Below the pieces are notes generated by a model, which ran no database searches, was not told where the DNA came from, and was given only the letters and a program-made list of their open reading frames with translations. 52,725 bases of DNA. Origin: Sedimenticola sp. (GTDB lineage: Bacteria; Pseudomonadota; Gammaproteobacteria; Chromatiales; Chromatiaceae). This document shows, in pieces, positions 28,329-37,390 of the stretch (positions are counted from its first letter, which is position 1; each line of letters starts with the position of its first letter). A program made the position numbers and the translations under genes. The stretch is taken from the NCBI GenBank assembly GCA_011051655.1, contig DRKS01000061.1, positions 1 to 52,725 of the forward strand, given 5' to 3'.

Positions 28329-29612
28329 ATGCGTGTCTATCTGAAAACCCTCGGCTGCCGGCTCAACGAAGCAGAGCTGGAGACCTGGTCCCGCGGCTTC
28401 CAGGCCCTCGGCCATGGGCTCACCCGGGAGCTGGAGCATGCGGATCTGGTGGTGGTGAACACCTGCGCCGTCACGGGCGAAGCGGTGCGCAAGTCCCGCA
28501 AGCTGATACGCCGGGCGCAACGGGCGAATCCCAGGGCCAAGCTGGTGGTCAGCGGCTGTTACGCCTCGCTGGATCCCACCGACACCGCCGGCATCGATCT
28601 GGTGGTGGACAACCGGGACAAGGACCGTTTGGTGGAAATCGCCACCAAACGGCTCGATCTCCACGCCATGCCCGAAATGGCCACCGAGCCGGGAGAGAGC
28701 CCCCTGCTGGCGCAGGGCCGCCAGCGGGCCTTCGTAAAGGTGCAGGACGGCTGCCGTTACCGCTGCAGCTTCTGCATCGTAACCGTGGCGCGGGGGGAGG
28801 AACGCAGCCGTCCCGTCTGCGACATCCTGGACGAAATCAACCGCCTCCATGCCGAAGGGGTGCAGGAGGCGGTGCTCACCGGCGTGCACATCGGCGGTTA
28901 CGGCAGCGACCTGGGCACCGACCTGCATCATCTCATCCGCGCCATACTGGCGCGGACCGAAATACCCCGCATCCGGCTGGGCTCGGTGGAGCCCTGGGAT
29001 CTGCCGGAAAATTTCTGGTCCCTGTTTGAAAACAGGCGGCTCATGCCTCATCTGCATTTGCCGCTGCAGAGCGGCGCCGATTCGGTACTGCGGCGCATGG
29101 CCCGGCGCTGCGCCACCGCCGATTTCAGCCGCCTGATCGAGCAGGCCCGGCTGGAGGTGCCGGATTTCAATGTCACCACCGACATCATCGTAGGCTTTCC
29201 GGGGGAGACCGATGACGAATGGCGCCAAACCCTGGATTTCGTGGAAAGGACCGGGTTCGGCCAACTGCACATCTTCACCTACTCCCCCCGCCCCGGCACC
29301 CGGGCGGCCGGTCTGCCCGGCCAGGTGGACAGGGAGACAAAAAAGGCCCGCAGCCAGGAATTGCACGCCCTGGGACAGCGCCTGAAAACGGCCAACATGG
29401 AGGCCTGTGTGGGGCGGCGGTTCCCGGTGCTGATCGAGGGGAAACCCCTGACCGGCAAGGACGGCCGTGAGATCTGGGGCGGTTATACCCCCAACTTCCT
29501 GCGCGCCGCCGTCAGCGCCCCGGCCGGACTGGAATTGGAAAACAGCATCCGGGAGGTACGCCTGGAGCGGGTGGCGGACGCCGGGGAACGGATCATGGCA
29601 ACCTTAGTGTGA
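28329..29612 (+). CDS. mtaB: tRNA t6A37 methylthiotransferase MtaB
   Basis: Radical-SAM methylthiotransferase that converts t6A37 to ms2t6A in tRNAs reading ANN codons. The 427-aa protein has the N-terminal cluster cysteines (C10, C46, C77), the radical-SAM motif CRYRCSFC (C142, C146, C149), the GVHIGGYGSDLG segment typical of MtaB, DIIVGFPGETDDEW, and a C-terminal TRAM-like stretch. MiaB would instead read C-NxYCTYC-VPxxRG. Its 3' end overlaps the convergent Mut7-C gene by 9 nt. Confidence 0.94.
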   Translation: MRVYLKTLGCRLNEAELETWSRGFQALGHGLTRELEHADLVVVNTCAVTGEAVRKSRKLIRRAQRANPRAKLVVSGCYASLDPTDTAGIDLVVDNRDKDRLVEIATKRLDLHAMPEMATEPGESPLLAQGRQRAFVKVQDGCRYRCSFCIVTVARGEERSRPVCDILDEINRLHAEGVQEAVLTGVHIGGYGSDLGTDLHHLIRAILARTEIPRIRLGSVEPWDLPENFWSLFENRRLMPHLHLPLQSGADSVLRRMARRCATADFSRLIEQARLEVPDFNVTTDIIVGFPGETDDEWRQTLDFVERTGFGQLHIFTYSPRPGTRAAGLPGQVDRETKKARSQELHALGQRLKTANMEACVGRRFPVLIEGKPLTGKDGREIWGGYTPNFLRAAVSAPAGLELENSIREVRLERVADAGERIMATLV

Positions 29613-30344
29613 GCAGATCCTCTCCACCAGTCTTCGCATGCGCTGGTAGTGGCCGCCCTTCCAATAGACCTGCCCGCAGCCGGCGCAACGCCAGAACTCG
29701 CTGAAGATCCTGCGGGCATCATCCGGCAGCCGATGCTCGACATCGGCCTTGGCTACGGCTTCCAGATCCCCATTGCAGCGCATGCAACGGGAAAACGGCC
29801 GGATGCAGCGGCACAGGTCCAGCCGCCGGACAATGTCTTCCAACTGACCCAGGGGCCTGCGCGCCCGCACGTAGCAACCGTGGGTCACGATACGGCGCAT
29901 CAGCAGGGCGCGGTCACGGGTCAGTAGGATACGGTGCTGTGCGGCGGCGATGGCGGCCAGCTCCCGGTCAGGGCAATCGCTGGCGAGGAGGGTGTCGAAC
30001 CCCAGCATGCGCAGGTAATGGGCCAGTTTGCCCAGATGGGCATCGGCCACAAAGCGGGGTTCGCGCAGGGGCCGCCGCCGGATCCGCAGCAGCGGGGAAA
30101 TATCCAGGGATTCAAACATGGGGTAGACGCTGACCCGGTCCCCATCCGCCACCCGCTGATCCAGGCCGGCAGACTCGCCATTGATCAGGATCAACTCCAC
30201 CTCAGTGTGAGGTACGCCCAGGGTCTCGATGAGATGCCGCACCGGCGCCGGCGGGGTGAATGCCAACCGCAGGTCCCGCTTGCGCCGGGCCGGGGGCAGG
30301 AAATCATTCAGCTCTTCGTAGAAGCGAAAAACGGCGGAAGCCAT
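29604..30344 (-). CDS. Mut7-C RNase-domain protein with N-terminal ubiquitin-like domain
   Basis: A 246-aa protein. The N-terminal part (about 1-85) matches the Mut7-C ubiquitin-like fold (FRFYEELNDFLPPARR to GDRVSVYPMFE). The C-terminal part is the PIN-like Mut7-C RNase domain (RFVADAHLGKLAHYLRMLGFDT, ILLTRDRALL). It ends in a zinc ribbon, CMRCNG and CAGCGQVYWKG. Cytoplasmic RNA cleavage is inferred from the family and not shown in bacteria. It overlaps mtaB convergently and lies 9 nt downstream of a small gene in the xthA group. Confidence 0.85.
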   Translation of the reverse strand: MASAVFRFYEELNDFLPPARRKRDLRLAFTPPAPVRHLIETLGVPHTEVELILINGESAGLDQRVADGDRVSVYPMFESLDISPLLRIRRRPLREPRFVADAHLGKLAHYLRMLGFDTLLASDCPDRELAAIAAAQHRILLTRDRALLMRRIVTHGCYVRARRPLGQLEDIVRRLDLCRCIRPFSRCMRCNGDLEAVAKADVEHRLPDDARRIFSEFWRCAGCGQVYWKGGHYQRMRRLVERICSH

Positions 30345-30353
30345 TACAGCGGT

Positions 30354-30734
30354 TCAACCGTTATTGCAGACCTCCAGCTCCGCCAGCAGAAAACGCAACT
30401 CGTCGGCAAAGATATTGGAACCGTCCGCGCTGCTGCCCAGGCGCCCCTTTTCAAGGCGGTGCCGCAGGGCCTCGATGAGGGTCTCCTCCGGCTCCCACTG
30501 GCCCGCCATGCGTCCCATGGAATCATGGCTGGCGTTGACCTCGTAAAGCCTGCCGTCCCGCTGCAACAATACAAAGGCCTCACCGCATAACTCATCACGC
30601 ACATAAGAGGCGAGCAGGATTTTCGTCCCCGCCAATTCACCGCCGCTGAGGCCAAACTCTCTCTTCAATAATTCCTCGTCGCCTCCCTGCCATTCGTTCA
30701 GGAACATGTGGGTCTGATAGGTATCCATGGTCAA
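30354..30734 (-). CDS. Hypothetical protein coupled to xthA
   Basis: A 126-aa soluble protein of no family I recognise. It is acidic, with a predicted beta region ([31 protein letters not shown]) and helical ends; it has no signal or membrane segment. The start overlaps the xthA stop by 4 nt (ATGA at 30731-30734) and the stop is 9 nt from the Mut7-C gene, so xthA, this gene and the Mut7-C gene look like one operon. A role linked to nucleic acid turnover would be guilt by association only. Confidence 0.75.
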   Translation of the reverse strand: MTMDTYQTHMFLNEWQGGDEELLKREFGLSGGELAGTKILLASYVRDELCGEAFVLLQRDGRLYEVNASHDSMGRMAGQWEPEETLIEALRHRLEKGRLGSSADGSNIFADELRFLLAELEVCNNG

Positions 30735-31546
30735 AATTCAAAAGTCGCCCACACGGGGCAATGATCGGACGGCCTTTCCATGCTCCTGATATCGTAGGCT
30801 ATGCCGGCATCAATGCAAGAGCCGATCAGCGATTCGGTGGCGAGGATCAGATCGATACGCAGCCCCCGCTTGGGCTCCCGGTCGAAACCGCGGCTGCGGT
30901 AATCGAACCAGCTGAAGCAGTCATCGGCTTCAGGGTGCAGTTTGCGAAAGGTATCATGCAATCCCCAGTCGGTAAGATCCTGCAGCCATTCCCTCTCTTC
31001 CGGCAAAAAACAGCACTTGCCATCGCGCAGCCAGCGTTTTGCGTTATCCGCGCCTATGCCGATATCCAGATCCAGAGGCGCGATGTTCATGTCCCCCATA
31101 ATCACCAGCCTGTCATCGGGCGTGAAATGATTTCTGAGATAGTCCATCAAATCCTCATAGAACTTACGCTTGTTGGGGAACTTGGTCTCATGGGACCGGT
31201 TCTCTCCCTGGGGGAAATAACCATTGATGATGGTGATGTCCTCACCCGCCGGGGTCTTGAAAACGCCGCTGATCAGGCGACACTGGGCCTCTTCCCCGTC
31301 AGAAGGATAGCCCTTGCGCACCGACAGCGGCTCGGCCTTGGACAAGAGGGCAACCCCATAATGCCCTTTTTGCCCATGATAAGAGGCCCGATAACCCAAC
31401 TCCTCCACCATCGCCTCCGGAAACTCGGAATCCTGCACCTTGGTTTCTTGCAGCCCGATAATGTCGGGATCATATTTTGTCTTGAGCGCCAGAAGCTGGT
31501 GGGGGCGGGCGCGTATGCCATTAACGTTGAATGAAACGATTTTCAT
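30731..31546 (-). CDS. xthA: Exodeoxyribonuclease III
   Basis: AP endonuclease and 3'-5' exonuclease of base excision repair, 271 aa. Motifs of the EEP superfamily are [23 protein letters not shown] (catalytic Glu), [33 protein letters not shown] and [14 protein letters not shown] with the terminal catalytic His. It probably heads an operon with two downstream genes, with 13 nt separating it from the upstream small gene. Confidence 0.96.
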   Translation of the reverse strand: MKIVSFNVNGIRARPHQLLALKTKYDPDIIGLQETKVQDSEFPEAMVEELGYRASYHGQKGHYGVALLSKAEPLSVRKGYPSDGEEAQCRLISGVFKTPAGEDITIINGYFPQGENRSHETKFPNKRKFYEDLMDYLRNHFTPDDRLVIMGDMNIAPLDLDIGIGADNAKRWLRDGKCCFLPEEREWLQDLTDWGLHDTFRKLHPEADDCFSWFDYRSRGFDREPKRGLRIDLILATESLIGSCIDAGIAYDIRSMERPSDHCPVWATFEF

Positions 31547-31559
31547 ATATTCCCGGATC

Positions 31560-31952
31560 TCAGGAGTCTGGCGCGGCCCCGTCTCTCTCCAGCTTGTTCA
31601 GTATCTGGATCAAGGACATGGCGGCGGTAAAAAAATCAACAGTGGGGCGTTCATCGCAATGAATCTGAATGCGCCGCATGGCCCCCTCTATTTCCACACC
31701 GCGCAGCATGTCCTCACCCATCGCCAGATTGAGGCCCGAGACAAAGCCGGCCAGCCAATCCCGGAAGCGCAAGTACTGCTCGATATGTTCCTCCTGACCC
31801 AGATCCCAGCCTTCATAGGCCGTCAGGTAGGCCTCGCACGGCTTGACACCATAGCCCAGAAGCTGAGGCTTTTCCGCATTGGCAGGCGCCAATGGCAGCA
31901 ACAGGCATGCCAACAGCAGGTATTTACCCAGCGACGAATCTGTATTCATCAA
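31560..31952 (-). CDS. Small exported protein, Rap1a/Tai-like
   Basis: A 130-aa protein with a Sec signal (about 1-26, cleaved at ANA-EK). The mature part has two Cys, in VKPCEAYL and QIHCDERP, and the pattern [12 protein letters not shown] followed by [17 protein letters not shown]. This resembles the small periplasmic Rap1a/Tai-type immunity fold and several HdeA-like exported proteins. No type VI effector gene is nearby, so an immunity role is not supported. It lies 13 nt upstream of xthA. ATG codons at 31952 and 31949 are both possible. Confidence 0.7.
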   Translation of the reverse strand: MMNTDSSLGKYLLLACLLLPLAPANAEKPQLLGYGVKPCEAYLTAYEGWDLGQEEHIEQYLRFRDWLAGFVSGLNLAMGEDMLRGVEIEGAMRRIQIHCDERPTVDFFTAAMSLIQILNKLERDGAAPDS

Positions 31953-32132
31953 TCAACGCCTCAGAGGCCCTTCTGACATCCCGGAAACAAATAAAGGGGG
32001 TGGAAACATCTGACCAATCCATCCCTCAGGCAGGGTTTGCGGGGATGGTTTTTATTATGCATCCGGCTTCTCCACACTGCAATCAACGCCGCCGGCCATC
32101 TTCAGTGCATGCAGGCATGCCGGCGCTTCGGA

Positions 32133-34148
32133 TCACTCTTCGAGCCTGTTCTTTCCTCCGTTCTTGGCTGCGTACAGGGCCTTGTCCGCATGACTGATCA
32201 GGTCATCCGGATATTCTGCATCTTCTGGAAAGCTGGCCAGTCCCATGCTGACCGATATGCATCCGAGAGGTTGTTTTTCCCGATGTTCAAACGGGTGCTC
32301 ACTGATAATCCTGATCAGCTTCTGCGCCAGCTTCCTGGCTCCCTCTTTACCCGTTTCCGGCAAGATGATAACCAACTCCTCGCCACCATACCGGCAGGCG
32401 ATATCATTCTCCCGGATGGAGGCTGTTATGAGGGAGGCCATCTCTTTCAGCAAATTATCACCCGCCTGATGCCCGTTGGTGTCGTTGTAATGCTTGAAGT
32501 TGTCAATATCCATCATAAAGATGGACAGCTTTTGATGACTGCGCCGGGCTCTCGCTATTTCAGAGTTTATGACGTCCATGAAGAAACGCTTGTTGTAGAG
32601 GCCGGTAAGGCCATCGGTAATGGCCATTTGCTTGGTCTGCTCAAACATCCTGGCGTTTTCGAGGGCCACGGCCAGATGCTCCGCCACACTGTTGAACAGG
32701 TTCATGTCCGCCGGCCTGAATTTCTCCGGCTTATCTTTGTAGGCACATATCAGCCCCAGCACTTCCCCCCTTCTGTGAAAGGGCACTGCAATAATCGAAT
32801 TGATGGCTTCGCCTGCAATCTCGTCCTTCCTGATGCCGTTGCTTTTGGCCACCTCTTCCACCAATACACATTTTCCCGCGAGCACTACGGACTTATAAAA
32901 TCCGTCATCGAGGTGTTGTTGGAGCCGCATGACTTCGGCATCATCAAAACCGGTATGGGATGCAATCCTGAGGGCACCTGTCTCTTTGTCCAGCAGGATG
33001 ATCATCATGCGGTCCACTTCCATGCTTCTGCTGATATCCTTTACAAGCCCGAGCAGCAATTGCTCGGTCTCAAAGCTTGCATTCAACGTCTTGCTGACAT
33101 TGTACAGGGCGTAGATCTCCAGCAAGCGCCGGTCCAGTTCCTTTTTCGTCTCCTCCAGGGAGGAGGCCATTTTGTTGAATCCAACGGCCAGTTTGCCTAT
33201 TTCATCCTCTGTCTTGACGGGGGCCCTTACCGCCAGGTTCCCATCCGACACCTTATCGAAAATCTTCACCATGTGATGAAGATTCTTTGTAATGATAATG
33301 GATACGAGAAGGGTGATGATCCCGAGATATATGATGAACCTGACCGCCCATATTCCCGCCATGGCTACATTGTTGGCCCTGATCGCCTCATTGATTTCCT
33401 GCAGGGAAAACTTGATGCTGATCGCCCCCAGCACATCGCCCGGCCGTCCATATTTGTGGCATCCCGCCTCCTCCGCACAACCTTTCTCTCTGATCTTGTA
33501 GGGAATTACAACCCGGGCATCATCCTCTTCGAATTGATAAAGGGCCTCCCCCGTATCCAGCACCCGCCGGTCGAGCTCGTCTCTGGGCCTTTCCATGTCA
33601 TTGACGGGGGCGAATTCACTTTCCTTCGCCACCTCTTCATCGATCGCCTCAATATCCCCTCTCAACTCATTGATCTGCTCCGCCAGCTCTTCCTTCTCAT
33701 CCTCCCGCGTTGCCCTGTCGAGCCGGGCCTCCAGTTCCTGCAGCTCTTGGCGCATGCCCTCTTTCTCGTACAGCAACTGGGGGATAATGTCTCTTTCGGC
33801 GACCAGCCGGAACAGCTCATTGATTTTCTCACCACGGATGACGCGCACCTCTTTCAACCCCTGCAGCTCATCAGCCATGGACTGGAACAGCGCAAAACGC
33901 ACATCCATCTTGTCTTCGCGCATCAGGGTATTGAGGGAAATCCGGACATTTTCGGCAAAGAGATATGTCCATTCCCTGACGGCCTTGCGGGTAATCTCGG
34001 TCTCTTTGTGGGCGTTGTACCAGATGTCGAGCGCCGTGGAGACAAGCAGCACCACTCCCAAAGCGATAATGAACTTTGTGTTCAGCTGCAGCTTCCTGAA
34101 TCTTCCCAGGAATCTATCCGCTCTGTCTGGCTCAACTGTATCTTGCAC
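32133..34148 (-). CDS. Membrane diguanylate cyclase with periplasmic sensor, HAMP, GAF and GGDEF domains
   Basis: Makes cyclic di-GMP in response to an unknown signal; 671 aa. A transmembrane segment (about 26-44) precedes a periplasmic region with a charged coiled coil (about 130-175) and C224-x5-C230-H231, then a second segment (about 262-285), HAMP (LAVRAPVKTEDEIGKLA), GAF (about 350-500) and GGDEF. The active site reads GGEEL (588-592) and the upstream RENDs residues 579-582 are a product-inhibition I-site (RxxD). All residues needed for activity appear present. The CxxxxxCH motif is not a standard heme c site. It is followed by 180 nt of non-coding DNA. Confidence 0.93.
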   Translation of the reverse strand: MQDTVEPDRADRFLGRFRKLQLNTKFIIALGVVLLVSTALDIWYNAHKETEITRKAVREWTYLFAENVRISLNTLMREDKMDVRFALFQSMADELQGLKEVRVIRGEKINELFRLVAERDIIPQLLYEKEGMRQELQELEARLDRATREDEKEELAEQINELRGDIEAIDEEVAKESEFAPVNDMERPRDELDRRVLDTGEALYQFEEDDARVVIPYKIREKGCAEEAGCHKYGRPGDVLGAISIKFSLQEINEAIRANNVAMAGIWAVRFIIYLGIITLLVSIIITKNLHHMVKIFDKVSDGNLAVRAPVKTEDEIGKLAVGFNKMASSLEETKKELDRRLLEIYALYNVSKTLNASFETEQLLLGLVKDISRSMEVDRMMIILLDKETGALRIASHTGFDDAEVMRLQQHLDDGFYKSVVLAGKCVLVEEVAKSNGIRKDEIAGEAINSIIAVPFHRRGEVLGLICAYKDKPEKFRPADMNLFNSVAEHLAVALENARMFEQTKQMAITDGLTGLYNKRFFMDVINSEIARARRSHQKLSIFMMDIDNFKHYNDTNGHQAGDNLLKEMASLITASIRENDIACRYGGEELVIILPETGKEGARKLAQKLIRIISEHPFEHREKQPLGCISVSMGLASFPEDAEYPDDLISHADKALYAAKNGGKNRLEE

Positions 34149-34554
34149 AAGCGAAATCTTTGGTCATTGCCGTAATTTCGGAATCCGAACCTCTTTCACA
34201 GGATTACCGTGAAAGCCATTGCCGGCTCAATACAAAATCACGGCTCCGTTATCCGGGATATAAGACAGCCCGGCTGGCGGCCACGGCTTTGGCAGGCCTG
34301 CAGCAGGCGATGGGACGGTGACGGCCGACAGCCTGGGGCCGAACCGGTCGTCACCCTGGGCCCCATCCTTTTGTATCCGATCAGTTCTTTTTTCGGCGAA
34401 TCACGGCGTTACTTGAATCGAGCCTCCCGCCCCCGTCGCCCGGTGGAAGGAAGATTTCGGCGGATGCGCCATGGCGGGGCGGGAGCCCGGCGGACAGGCA
34501 GGGAGTGAATGAAAGAGGGATCAGGCGGTATCGCCTGATCTCCAATGGCTTGCA
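34149..34554. other. Gene-free stretch between tRNA-Lys and the diguanylate cyclase gene
   Basis: 406 nt holding the cyclase promoter or leader. It contains one strong hairpin: GGTGACGGCCG (34317-34327) pairs with CGGTCGTCACC (34345-34355) over 11 bp with a single G-U. An open frame at 34209-34508 (plus) has no conserved-looking content and no ribosome binding site, so I do not call it a gene. I see no riboswitch that I can name. Confidence 0.5.
34519..34540 (-). terminator. Terminator hairpin behind tRNA-Lys
   Basis: GATCAGGCG and CGCCTGATC form a perfect 9-bp stem with a 4-nt loop, 15 nt after the CCA end of the tRNA gene. On the minus strand it is followed by CCTCTTTCATT, so the T-tract is weak. 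Confidence 0.65.
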
Positions 34555-34630
34555 TGGTGGGTCGTGTAGGAATCGAACCTACGACCAATGGATTAAAAAT
34601 CCACTGCTCTACCGACTGAGCTAACGACCC
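34555..34630 (-). tRNA. tRNA-Lys (anticodon TTT)
   Basis: 76 nt with encoded CCA. Acceptor GGGTCGT/ACGACCC pairs fully, the anticodon loop is TTTTTAA within stem GTGGA/TCCAT, and the T arm is GTAGG-TTCGATT-CCTAC. Confidence 0.96.
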
Positions 34631-34745
34631 AGGTCTGGGAGATGCCGGCCCGGGAATGCAACGCAACCTCGATAGGCCAGGCATTTGAAGGAAGGCGATG
34701 ATACCGTAACTGCTGGTTTCTGAAAAGCCAAAATCGCCGGCGGCT

Positions 34746-35426
34746 CTATGTCTTGTAGCGGGTCGGGTCCGGCAGCCCGGCCTGCTCGAATCCCTGGATG
34801 CGGTAGCGGCAGGAGTCGCAGGCCCCGCAGGCCCGGCCTTCACTGTCGGCCTGGTAGCAGGAGACCGTGAGGCCGTAATCCACCCCCAGCCGGGCGCCTT
34901 CACGGATGATCTCCGCCTTGCTGAGATCAATCAGCGGCGTCTGGATGCGAAAGCGCCTGCCCTCGACACCCGCCCTGGTGCCCAGGTTGGCCGCCGCTTC
35001 GAAGGCCCGGATGAATTCCCCGCGGCAATCCGGGTAGCCGGAGTAGTCTACTGCCGTCACGCCGATGAATATATCCCGGGCGCCGATCACCTCGGCCCAT
35101 CCCAGGGCCAGTGAAAGAAATACCATGTTGCGGGCCGGCACATAGGTGGCGGGGATACCCTCTTCCGGCTGCTCGGGCACCGCAATGGCGCGGTCGGTCA
35201 GGGCGGAGCCGCCGATCCCGCCCAGGTCGATGCCGATGACCTTGTGCTCGCGCACGCCGAAGGACTCGGCGACCCAATGGGCCGCCTTCAGCTCCACCCG
35301 GTGGCGCTGGCCATAGTCCAGGCTCAGGGCATGGCAGTCATAGCCCCGCTCCCGGGCGATGGCCAGGGTCGTGGCGGAATCCAGCCCCCCGGAGATCAGG
35401 ACAACGGCTTTTGGCTTGTCAATCAT
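34746..35426 (-). CDS. queC: 7-cyano-7-deazaguanine synthase
   Basis: Makes preQ0 from 7-carboxy-7-deazaguanine with ATP and ammonia for queuosine synthesis. The 226-aa protein has the PP-loop [12 protein letters not shown] (9-20), the [18 protein letters not shown] segment, and the C-terminal zinc site SCYQAD...CGACDSC. It overlaps queE by 4 nt, so both enzymes of the branch are coupled. Confidence 0.96.
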   Translation of the reverse strand: MIDKPKAVVLISGGLDSATTLAIARERGYDCHALSLDYGQRHRVELKAAHWVAESFGVREHKVIGIDLGGIGGSALTDRAIAVPEQPEEGIPATYVPARNMVFLSLALGWAEVIGARDIFIGVTAVDYSGYPDCRGEFIRAFEAAANLGTRAGVEGRRFRIQTPLIDLSKAEIIREGARLGVDYGLTVSCYQADSEGRACGACDSCRYRIQGFEQAGLPDPTRYKT

Positions 35427-36064
35427 CTTCCCCTCTCATCCCCCCAAAGGTACTTGTGCAGCTGAATCTGAAACCTTACCGGCAGACGGTCGCGCAGGAT
35501 CCACTGAGCCAGTTCTTTTGCATCCTGGCGGCCGTGGCAGGGCGAAAACAGCGCCTCGCAGCGCTGCGGCAGGCGCCACTGTTGCAACTGCTCCCTGGCC
35601 CAGCGGTAATCCGCCTCGTCGCAGATCACGAACTTGACCTGGTCCCGCGGCCGGAGATGGCGGATATTGTCGTAGCAATTGCTTTCACATTCCCCGGAGG
35701 CCGGGGTCTTCAGATCCACCACCCTGACCACCCGGGGATCCACCCGGGAAATATCCAACATCCCGCCGGTTTCCAGGGACGTCTCATAGCCCGCGTCACA
35801 GAGGGCGCTCAGCAGCTCCAGGCAGCGGCCCTGCGCCAGGGGTTCGCCCCCGGTAACCGTCACATGGCGGGGTTCGAATCCGGCAACGGCGGCAAGGATC
35901 TCCGGAATCTCCATCCATTCGCCCCCGGTGAAGGCAAAGCCGCTGTCGCAATAGCCGCATCGCAGCGGACACCCGGTAAGGCGCACGAACACCGTCGGCA
36001 ACCCCGCGCTGCGCGACTCCCCCTGAAGGGAAAAGAAGATCTCATTGACGCGCAGCTGTGGCAT
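35423..36064 (-). CDS. queE: 7-carboxy-7-deazaguanine synthase
   Basis: Radical-SAM enzyme that contracts 6-carboxytetrahydropterin to 7-carboxy-7-deazaguanine. The 213-aa protein has FFSLQGES at the N-terminus and the cluster motif C32-x3-C36-x2-C39 ([13 protein letters not shown]), then [11 protein letters not shown] and DLKTPASGE. It is the first gene of a queE-queC pair and is divergent from the 2-phosphoglycerate kinase gene. Confidence 0.96.
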   Translation of the reverse strand: MPQLRVNEIFFSLQGESRSAGLPTVFVRLTGCPLRCGYCDSGFAFTGGEWMEIPEILAAVAGFEPRHVTVTGGEPLAQGRCLELLSALCDAGYETSLETGGMLDISRVDPRVVRVVDLKTPASGECESNCYDNIRHLRPRDQVKFVICDEADYRWAREQLQQWRLPQRCEALFSPCHGRQDAKELAQWILRDRLPVRFQIQLHKYLWGDERGR

Positions 36065-36205
36065 AGGGGGCGGATGGAAGCTGTCCCGGGGATTTGAAAA
36101 AGGCGCAAGATATCACAAGATGACGGGGCCGGTCTCACCGCCCTTCACATTGAACCCCGATGGCCGTACAGTGTGCCCAGGTTCACCCATCATGATTGCG
36201 CGGCC

Positions 36206-37390
36206 ATGGCGAAGATCCTGATCATCGACTCGACGGAGGGCAAACGGACCCCCTTTCTGCGGGGCATCCTCACGCGTTCCCTGCAGGCTGCGGGGCTGCC
36301 CTTTGAAGAGGCCTTCGGCATGGCCTCGAAAATCCGCCAGGAGCTGGCCGACACCCCGGAGATAACCACCAGCGAGTTGCGCAAAATGGTGACCCGGCAC
36401 CTGAACCAGACCTACGGCGAAGCCACAGCACGGCGCTATCAGACCCCCTCCCGCGCGCCCGCGACCATATTGGTGGAACGCACCAACCAGCAGGCGACGC
36501 CCTTCTCCCGGGGGGAACTCCGGCGCAGCCTGGAGTGCTGCGGCCTCCCCGAGGAGGAGGCCATGCTGATCGTGGCGGAAATCTACAATCATCTCGTCGG
36601 CAAAGGCATCGCCAAAATCAGCTCCGCCGAACTGGGTCTGATGACCTACCGCTACCTTCGCCGTGAACTGGGCCCGGACGCCGCCAAGCGCTATCTGGTG
36701 TGGGCGGACTACCGGCACGGCAACCGCCCCCTGCTGATCCTGATCGGCGGGGCGCCGGGCTGCGGCAAAAGCACCCTGGCCACCGAGTTGGCCACCCGGC
36801 TCGACATCGTGCGCACCCAGTCCACCGACATGCTGCGCGAAGTGATGCGGGTCATGCTGCCCAGCCGCCTCCTGCCCGTGCTGCACACCTCCTCATTCGA
36901 CGCCTGGAAGGCCCTGCCGGCGCCGGTGGAATCCCTCACCGACCGCAACAGCCTGCTGGCGGACGGCTACCGCACCCAGGCGGAGCTTCTGTCGGTGGCC
37001 GCCGAGGCGGTCATACAGCGGGCCCTCAAGGAACGGGTCTCATTGATACTGGAGGGGGTCCATGTGAACCCCGGCTTTCTCGAAAACATCCCCAAGGAGG
37101 CGGACGCCATCATAGTGCCTGTCATGCTCGCCGTCATGGACCCGGACCTGCTGCGCCAACGCTATAAAGGCCGGGGCCAGCAGGCGCCCAACCGCCGGGC
37201 TGAGCGTTACCTGGAGAACTTCGACGCCATCTGGCGGCTGCAATCCATCCTGCTTTCGGAGGCGGAGCGCACCGGCGTCCGCATCGTCACCAACGACAAC
37301 CGGGAAAAGGCCATTCAGGAGGTCATGGAGACCACCATCAACGCCCTGACCCAAGACTTCTCCGGCACTCCGGAAGAGGTATTCGTATGA
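36206..37390 (+). CDS. 2-phosphoglycerate kinase with two tandem ATP-cone domains
   Basis: Predicted to phosphorylate 2-phosphoglycerate to 2,3-bisphosphoglycerate, an activity known from methanogens that make cyclic 2,3-diphosphoglycerate. From MAKILIIDST (ATG at 36206) the protein is 394 aa. Two ATP-cones lie at about 3-79 (TPFLRGILTRSL) and 88-166 (TPFSRGELRRSL). Then comes a P-loop kinase with GGAPGCGKST (181-190), STDMLREVMR and LILEGVHVNPG. A GTG at 36173 would add 11 residues. The stop overlaps the next gene by 4 nt (ATGA), so they are coupled. The doubled cone suggests allosteric control by adenine nucleotides. The activity itself is inferred from family resemblance. Confidence 0.82.
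   Translation: MAKILIIDSTEGKRTPFLRGILTRSLQAAGLPFEEAFGMASKIRQELADTPEITTSELRKMVTRHLNQTYGEATARRYQTPSRAPATILVERTNQQATPFSRGELRRSLECCGLPEEEAMLIVAEIYNHLVGKGIAKISSAELGLMTYRYLRRELGPDAAKRYLVWADYRHGNRPLLILIGGAPGCGKSTLATELATRLDIVRTQSTDMLREVMRVMLPSRLLPVLHTSSFDAWKALPAPVESLTDRNSLLADGYRTQAELLSVAAEAVIQRALKERVSLILEGVHVNPGFLENIPKEADAIIVPVMLAVMDPDLLRQRYKGRGQQAPNRRAERYLENFDAIWRLQSILLSEAERTGVRIVTNDNREKAIQEVMETTINALTQDFSGTPEEVFV

Noticed and set aside
34209-34508. 99-codon open frame between the diguanylate cyclase and tRNA-Lys
   Set aside because: No ribosome binding site, biased Arg/Gly/Pro composition and no recognisable domain; more likely non-coding.
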